Of a DNA stretch of 26,127 nucleotides, positions 22,283 to 26,127 are shown one piece after another (the stretch's first letter is position 1; every line of letters starts with the position of its first letter). A program made the position numbers and the translations under genes. The stretch is from Collinsella aerofaciens. Lineage in GTDB: Bacteria > Actinomycetota > Coriobacteriia > Coriobacteriales > Coriobacteriaceae. The notes below the pieces were generated by a model. The model saw only the letters and a list, made by a program, of their open reading frames with translations. It was not told where the DNA came from and searched no databases. The DNA is taken from assembly GCA_905213725.1 (NCBI GenBank), contig CAJMJM010000010.1:1-26127 (forward strand). Direction: 5' to 3'.

Positions 22283-23089
22283 TTGAAGAGCCATCTGAAC
22301 ATATTGCGCCGTCTGCAGGGCGCCGGCGCCCTACCGTTTGCGGACGAATTGCTACCGTTTGCCGAGTGGGTGGCACGCGAGGCGCTCGAGGCATTGTCGC
22401 CAACACGATGTGCCGGCTGCGAGCGCGCCGGTGCGCTTATTTGCCAAGACTGCCTGACCGCGCTCACGCTCATCGACCCACGTCATAGCTGCACCCGATG
22501 CGGCGCCCCGTTTGGGGATTTGCTGTGCACTGAGTGTTCGGTCGAGGGCACGTCCTCGGCAATGGCGGAGGCGCTCGACCGCTGCCTGGCGTGCGCCGTC
22601 TATGCGCATCCGCTGCCGCGCATCATTAAAGCGTACAAGGATGCGGGCGAGCGACGTCTGGCTCCGTATCTGGCGGAGCTGCTCTACGACACCGCCCTGC
22701 ATGCCCAGGTCGTAGCGCCCGATCGCTATGGAGGTGTGCTGTCCGGTGCGGATGCGGTGGTGTTTGTGCCTGCGACGGCGGTAGCGTTTCGGCGGCGTGG
22801 TTTTGATCATATGGAGGCCATTGCGCGCCCATTTTGCGAGCTGTCGGGCGTGCCGTTGCTGGACGCCCTGGTCAAGTACGGCCATGGCGACCAGCGCGAA
22901 CTCGGTCGTGAGGAGCGCCGCGAGCGTGCCCAAGGCATGTATGAGACGGTTGAGGACGTGCACGGCCGCCACCTGCTGCTTATCGATGACGTTATCACCA
23001 CGGGCGCGACGATGGCCGCGGCTTCGGCGGAACTCAAGCGCGCCGGCGCTGCGGCAGTCGATGGCCTTGCTATCGCACGTGTTTGGTAG
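22283..23089 (+). CDS. comF: ComF-family phosphoribosyltransferase-fold protein
   Basis: This 268-residue cytosolic protein belongs to a family needed for DNA uptake during competence in Bacillus and Haemophilus. Many carriers are not known to be competent, so the role may be in single-strand DNA handling or salvage. Two N-terminal zinc-ribbon halves are C43/C46/C54/C57 and C70/C73/C82/C85. The PRPP-binding loop LLLIDDVITTGAT lies at about 231-243, and RRGFDH (171-176) is also conserved. The start is TTG at 22283, 7 nt after GGGAGGG; no better in-frame start exists upstream. The next gene begins 12 nt after the stop, with its ribosome-binding site overlapping the comF stop codon. No other competence gene is in the window. 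Confidence 0.9.
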   Translation: MKSHLNILRRLQGAGALPFADELLPFAEWVAREALEALSPTRCAGCERAGALICQDCLTALTLIDPRHSCTRCGAPFGDLLCTECSVEGTSSAMAEALDRCLACAVYAHPLPRIIKAYKDAGERRLAPYLAELLYDTALHAQVVAPDRYGGVLSGADAVVFVPATAVAFRRRGFDHMEAIARPFCELSGVPLLDALVKYGHGDQRELGREERRERAQGMYETVEDVHGRHLLLIDDVITTGATMAAASAELKRAGAAAVDGLAIARVW

Positions 23090-23100
23090 GGGTGATTCAT

Positions 23101-24210
23101 GTGGCGGTAACAATCAGGTGGTGCAACAAACCGACAAAAGAGCAGCTAGCGGCTTCCGTAATCCTAACTGGCGCCTCGGCGCTACGCATGATGCGCGCCG
23201 AGCGCCGGCAGATGGGCTACATAAGCTGGAAGGACCTTAATCCCGATGAAGAGCGCCGTGTGCTGCGCACATCGTCGCCCTCGACCGAGGACATCTATCT
23301 TCCCGATTTGGTGCGGATTGGGGCCGCAAGCGGCGAGGCGCAAGAGGATTTGTGCTTGCTGGTAGGGTCTGCAGCGCAGCGCCGCCGTATTCTTGGCGTG
23401 AGCTGGTCCGTATGCTCCGAGTTGCCCGCCGGCTCGATTCTAGAGGTGGAACCGGGGGTGTACAGTCTATCTCCCGAGGCCCTTTGCGTAGCCGTCGTGC
23501 GCGAGGTCGGCTGCATCCAGGCATTTGCCCTGGCCCAGGAGCTGTGCTCTAAGATTTCACTGAGTGACCGCGGGAAGTATCTGCCTCCCTACACCTCGCC
23601 TGTCGTGAACAAATTGGCAAAGGACAAAGACCAGCCGCCAGATGTCGGTTACTTTGAGATCGAGTCCGTGCTGACACCCGATTGCCTGGTAGATTACCTC
23701 GCGGCATGCAAGGGGAGCGCGGCCAAGCAGCTGCGGCGGCTGTGTCCCTATCTGTCGGAAAACCTGCGTTCACCCATGGAGTGCATCATGCTTGCCATGT
23801 TTTCGCTTCCGTTTTCCTATGGCGGATTTGCCTGTGGTCCCTTTAAGACCGACTACAAGATCGAGTTCAACGACCGTGCACAGGCGATCTCGGGGATGCC
23901 GCATGTGGTTTGCGATGCCTTTCAGGAAGCAGCCCGGTTTGACTTGGAATACAACGGTGAGCTGGGCCATTCTTCTCGGAGGGGACGTATCCATGATGAA
24001 AAGCGCAACACGGGCTTGATTACTATGGGAATCGAGGTCGCGACGGTCAACAACGAAATGCTCTGTGACATGGAAGCGATGGAAGCACTCGCATGGCGCA
24101 TGCACCAGCGTATGCGAAAGCGGTGCCGGAATCGTGTCGATGCCCGCAGGAAAAAGCAAGAGGCGCTGCTTAACACGCTGCGGGCGTGTTTTGGGCTTAA
24201 ACCCGCCTAA
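23101..24210 (+). CDS. Unknown protein with C-terminal Vsr/DUF559-like nuclease fold signature
   Basis: I do not recognise this 369-residue protein as a named family with certainty. The N-terminal 30 residues (ILTGASALRMMRA) resemble the start of AbiEi-like or coriobacterial orphan proteins. The C-terminal third has the pattern SPMEC (E227), then D281-L-E283-Y-N-G with H290 and D299, ending GIEVATVNNEM. That order resembles very-short-patch-repair/DUF559-like PD-(D/E)XK nucleases. A basic C-terminal helix (RKRCRNRVDARRKKQ) could bind nucleic acid. The start is GTG at 23101 with AGGGG 8 nt upstream, coupled to comF. A MITE-like element lies just downstream, and codon use is slightly less GC-biased than its neighbours. 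This suggests an accessory gene, perhaps defence or toxin-antitoxin related, but function is not established. Confidence 0.75.
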   Translation: MAVTIRWCNKPTKEQLAASVILTGASALRMMRAERRQMGYISWKDLNPDEERRVLRTSSPSTEDIYLPDLVRIGAASGEAQEDLCLLVGSAAQRRRILGVSWSVCSELPAGSILEVEPGVYSLSPEALCVAVVREVGCIQAFALAQELCSKISLSDRGKYLPPYTSPVVNKLAKDKDQPPDVGYFEIESVLTPDCLVDYLAACKGSAAKQLRRLCPYLSENLRSPMECIMLAMFSLPFSYGGFACGPFKTDYKIEFNDRAQAISGMPHVVCDAFQEAARFDLEYNGELGHSSRRGRIHDEKRNTGLITMGIEVATVNNEMLCDMEAMEALAWRMHQRMRKRCRNRVDARRKKQEALLNTLRACFGLKPA

Positions 24211-24244
24211 CAATGCTCTGAAACAGGGAGTTGGATATATGCTC

Positions 24245-24461
24245 TGGCCAAAATATAGCAAATATGAGTACTGCTACAAATTCAGTAACAGTAAAATCAG
24301 GGATTTTGGGACTGGAAGATGGGGTAAATTAGAAAGTTATTAAACAAAAGTGGAATATCCTGGCATCAATCTGACGTTATAGAGCGTGAAAACAGCTTGC
24401 AGAGCCAAAAACTCCTGCTACTAAATTGGTAACAGTACTCATATTTGCTATTTTTTGGCCA
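24245..24461. mobile_element. MITE-like AT-rich element with 47-bp terminal inverted repeats
   Basis: The left end (24245-24291, starting TGGCCAAAATATAGC) and the reverse complement of the right end (24415-24461, starting TGGCCAAAAAATAGC) match at 42 of 47 positions by eye, including a common TAGCAAATATGAGTACTG. Each arm also contains a smaller palindrome, CTGYTAC-7 nt-GTARCAG. The 123-nt centre is AT-rich and non-coding. No clear target-site duplication is visible. The sharp drop in GC content marks it as foreign. The 24211-24960 stretch contains no gene I can support. Confidence 0.65.
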
Positions 24462-24481
24462 CGGCACCCTGAGACGGGTGC

Positions 24482-24510
24482 CCCGGAGCTCCCCGTAGGG
24501 GAGCTCCGGG
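24482..24510. repeat. Perfect 13-bp hairpin with 3-nt loop
   Basis: CCCGGAGCTCCCC (24482-24494), loop GTA, then its exact reverse complement (24498-24510). Outer GTGCCCC (24478-24484) and GGGGCAC (24518-24524) could form a competing stem. It lies 20 nt past the MITE-like element and has no T-run. Confidence 0.6.
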
Positions 24511-24582
24511 CTTCAGAGGGGCACGAATAGCCCGCTCCGACCTGCGAAATCTGTACTCGCGATGCGAATAACGCCCCTAACC

Positions 24583-24611
24583 TTAAACTTTAGCTTGAAC
24601 TTAGCTATAAT
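24583..24611 (+). promoter_or_regulatory. Near-consensus promoter
   Basis: TTAAAC (24583-24588) and a perfect TATAAT (24606-24611) are separated by 17 nt, in an AT-rich patch. It is the closest match to a vegetative promoter in the window. The predicted start is near 24618, about 340 nt before the next gene. Confidence 0.65.
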
Positions 24612-24617
24612 GCGCTA

Positions 24618-24942
24618 CGTTCCTGCCAGGCTGTGGTTGCGGACGGACGAAATGCCCGTCCTAGTCCAAGACAGACGCGGTCAAAGGGATCCACGTAAGC
24701 GACCGCGTGCGCGCGGCGCGATCATGGCGCGTCCTAGATGTAAGCCGCACCGTCCGTTCTACTTTCTTTGGGGCAATACCGCCTCGCGGGCGAGCGGGCC
24801 AGTCGTGAAGGTGGCTGCGGCCTCCCGAGCAAACGCCCCGGTGCGCAAGTGTGGGGTCAAATACCAGGTCAGCTGGTGGGAACAACCCGATATTCCGTGC
24901 AGGTCACGGATTGTATGCGACACAGAAGGCAGGGTAGTGGAC
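24618..24942 (+). other. Long structured untranslated leader or small RNA candidate
   Basis: About 325 nt lie between a strong promoter and the lipoprotein gene without a convincing coding frame. Several local hairpins are visible: GGACGG/CCGTCC (24641-24646 with 24656-24661), ACGCGGTC/GACCGCGT (24675-24682 with 24701-24708), ACCAG/CTGGT (24863-24877) and CCGTG/CACGG (24895-24909). I could not match it to a known riboswitch, RNase P RNA, tmRNA or SRP RNA by eye. It could be a regulatory leader or an independent RNA. Confidence 0.35.
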
Positions 24943-24960
24943 ATGGTGAGGGGCAGCTTG

Positions 24961-25953
24961 ATGCATGCGGCTCGGTTAGGCGCTGGGGTCGCGGCGGTCA
25001 TTGCCGTTTTGGGCCTGAGTGGATGCGCGTTCAATCCACTGTCCACGTTCACGACGCCCACGATCGACCAGATCGAGCGCGAGACCGTTACCCCCACGGT
25101 ATCGGACGATGCCCTGGTCACGCCGGGAACCCTGACTGTCGCTCTCGATACTTCCGATGCCCCGCAAGCCATGCAGGATGCCGACGGAAACCTCACGGGC
25201 TATGCGGTCGATGCCGCTCGTGCCCTCGCATGCCGCATGGGTCTCAAGGTTGCCTTTGTCGATGCGTCCTCGGCCGATTCCGCGCTCAGCGATAAAAAGG
25301 CCGACATCTTCATTGGTGACGTCAGGTCTACGGACGGCGATATCAGCTCGCTTGGCACCTGTCTGTACGACGCCCCCGCCGTATTCGGCAAGAGCAGCGA
25401 CGGAGAGTCGCTGAGCGTTTCCACCGAAACGCTTAACACCGCTACCCTGGGCGTTCAGACCTCTTCGGCCTCGCAGGAAGCGCTCGCCAAGCAGAGCATT
25501 ACGGCCAACCAAAAGACCTTCTCCAACATCAATGAGTGCTTTGAGGCGCTCGAGTCGGGCGAAGTCGATTACGTGATCTGTGATTCCACGGCCGGTGGTT
25601 ACCTCGCGCGCCTGATGAGCCAGATCTCCTATGTCGGCACGCTCGAGACGCCCTCCACGCTTGGTGTCGCAGGCCTTAGCTCTAACGATGAGCTGTGCCG
25701 TGCCGTGAGCGATGCCCTCGATGGTATCACGGTCGATGGCACGCTCGAGGCAGTCCACTGCGTCTGGTACGGCCAGATGCCCTATGACCTTACCGCCAAG
25801 ACCGTTTCGGGAGCCAATGTGCAGACATCCGACTCCACGTCCAACGAGACTGAGCCCTCCGATGACGACGCCTCCGATAACAACGGCGACAGCCCGTCGT
25901 CTAGCCAGGAAGGCACCATCACCGACGATGACATCAACAAGCTCAATAGCTAG
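24961..25953 (+). CDS. Substrate-binding lipoprotein (SBP family 3, amino-acid-type)
   Basis: This 330-residue secreted lipoprotein is probably a solute receptor of an amino-acid-type ABC transporter. A short signal peptide (AARLGAGVAAVIAVLGLSGC) ends in the lipobox LSGC with lipidated C22. The family 3 periplasmic-binding fold begins at GTLTVALDTSDAPQ and continues through GNLTGYAVDAARALACRMG, with a late SGEVDYVICDSTAGGYL. The last about 40 residues are a Ser/Asp/Asn/Glu-rich flexible tail. I chose the ATG at 24961 (GAGGGG, 7 nt upstream); the in-frame ATG at 24943 is a reasonable alternative. No permease or ATPase gene is beside it, so it is an orphan in this window. The ligand is unknown. 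Confidence 0.85.
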   Translation: MHAARLGAGVAAVIAVLGLSGCAFNPLSTFTTPTIDQIERETVTPTVSDDALVTPGTLTVALDTSDAPQAMQDADGNLTGYAVDAARALACRMGLKVAFVDASSADSALSDKKADIFIGDVRSTDGDISSLGTCLYDAPAVFGKSSDGESLSVSTETLNTATLGVQTSSASQEALAKQSITANQKTFSNINECFEALESGEVDYVICDSTAGGYLARLMSQISYVGTLETPSTLGVAGLSSNDELCRAVSDALDGITVDGTLEAVHCVWYGQMPYDLTAKTVSGANVQTSDSTSNETEPSDDDASDNNGDSPSSSQEGTITDDDINKLNS

Positions 25954-26021
25954 TTATTGGTAGGGGTGGCGTCTGCCATACATTGAACGAGGCGCTTCTT
26001 CATGGTTTCAACACGCATAGT

Positions 26022-26052
26022 CGGGTCTCCCCAATAGGGGAGCCCGGCTTTT
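26022..26052 (+). terminator. Intrinsic terminator after the lipoprotein gene
   Basis: CGGG-T-CTCCCC (26022-26032, one bulged T) pairs with GGGGAGCCCG (26037-26046) around the loop AATA, followed by CTTTTCT. It lies about 70 nt after the stop codon; the gap 25954-26021 holds no gene I can see. Confidence 0.75.
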
Positions 26053-26072
26053 CTATTTCAAGACTTTAGTCC

Positions 26073-26093
26073 GCTGGCCGCGCAGCGGCCAGC
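26073..26093. repeat. Perfect 9-bp hairpin with 3-nt loop (first of a pair)
   Basis: GCTGGCCGC, loop GCA, GCGGCCAGC. There is no T-run. It is the first of two adjacent perfect hairpins at the window's right edge, reminiscent of the short subterminal hairpins of IS200/IS605-type elements or REP units. Confidence 0.5.
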
Positions 26094-26099
26094 TTTAAA

Positions 26100-26118
26100 C
26101 CACCCGCTACGCGGGTGG
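26100..26118. repeat. Perfect 8-bp hairpin with 3-nt loop (second of a pair)
   Basis: CCACCCGC, loop TAC, GCGGGTGG, separated by 6 nt from the previous hairpin. The loop is the reverse complement of the GTA loop in the hairpin at 24482. The continuation lies outside the window. Confidence 0.5.
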
Positions 26119-26127
26119 AGACAAACG

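Noticed and set aside
24230..24343. Short open frames inside the MITE-like element
   Set aside because: No ribosome-binding site, AT-driven composition and overlap with terminal repeats; not credible genes.
24790..24850. GTGAAGGTGGCTGCGGC looked like a T-box core
   Set aside because: The T-box consensus GGTGGNACCGCG is not met, no terminator follows, and the downstream gene is not an aminoacyl-tRNA or biosynthesis gene.
24863..24877. ACCAGGTCAG resembling the conserved loop of bacterial SRP (4.5S) RNA
   Set aside because: The essential following motif with GGAAGGAAGCAGCC is absent, and the segment is simply a small ACCAG/CTGGT hairpin.
24562..24960. Upstream extension of the lipoprotein reading frame
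   Set aside because: It would start before the promoter's -10, place about 130 unrelated residues ahead of a clear signal peptide, and lacks a ribosome-binding site.
1..26127. CRISPR arrays, tRNA, rRNA or prophage genes
   Set aside because: No regularly spaced repeats, no TTCGANTC-type T-arm with cloverleaf context, and no phage structural or integrase proteins were seen by eye.

Overview
The window is chromosomal DNA from a GC-rich, Gram-positive-type anaerobe. The best fit is the class Coriobacteriia (Actinobacteria), probably Collinsella or a close relative. This is inferred from gene content, not from a marker gene: lactose/cellobiose-type PTS genes, a type Ic actinobacterial aspartate aminotransferase, an archaeal-like topoisomerase I with a lysine/alanine tail, a tmk-holB-ricT block, NiFe maturation genes and strong GC codon bias. 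There is no rRNA, tRNA, CRISPR array, integrase or intact insertion sequence.

Region 1 (1-7140) is sugar uptake and catabolism. A GntR/UTRA regulator and mannose-6-phosphate isomerase (manA) lie on the minus strand. Divergent from them is a probable operon of a GH1 (phospho-)beta-glycosidase and lactose/cellobiose-family PTS subunits IIC, IIB and IIA, then a ROK glucokinase. Together they could import and phosphorylate a beta-disaccharide, cleave it, and feed both halves into glycolysis. The divergent AT-rich spacer holds both promoters and a palindrome that could be the regulator's operator.

Region 2 (7140-12020) holds manganese-type inorganic pyrophosphatase (ppaC), the Na+/H+ antiporter nhaA behind an apparent transcription attenuator, a small unknown protein, a type Ic aspartate aminotransferase and a STAS-domain anti-sigma antagonist. 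Region 3 (12060-17370) has tatA-tatC, hypA-hypB (nickel insertion for NiFe hydrogenase) and a large type IA topoisomerase with four zinc ribbons. Tat export and Hyp maturation side by side suggest an exported NiFe hydrogenase elsewhere in the genome.

Region 4 (17447-24210) contains a minus-strand zinc-ribbon membrane protein and then a plus-strand information-processing run: tmk, holB, ricT (PSP1 family) with a long basic tail, comF behind a hairpin that buries its ribosome-binding site, and a probable nuclease-fold protein of unknown role. Region 5 (24211-26127) is accessory-looking. It has a 217-bp AT-rich element with 47-bp terminal inverted repeats (MITE-like), a near-consensus promoter followed by about 325 nt of untranslated, hairpin-rich DNA, an orphan substrate-binding lipoprotein, and several perfect short-loop hairpins.

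The least expected signals are non-coding. Four intergenic hairpins have unrelated stems but a similar loop (GGGAC followed by GTTTCTT-like), and a fifth hairpin places a GGGACTGTTT sequence at its stem-loop boundary. Others are the MITE-like element with nested palindromes, the hairpin hiding the comF ribosome-binding site, the nhaA attenuator and the long leader at 24618-24942.
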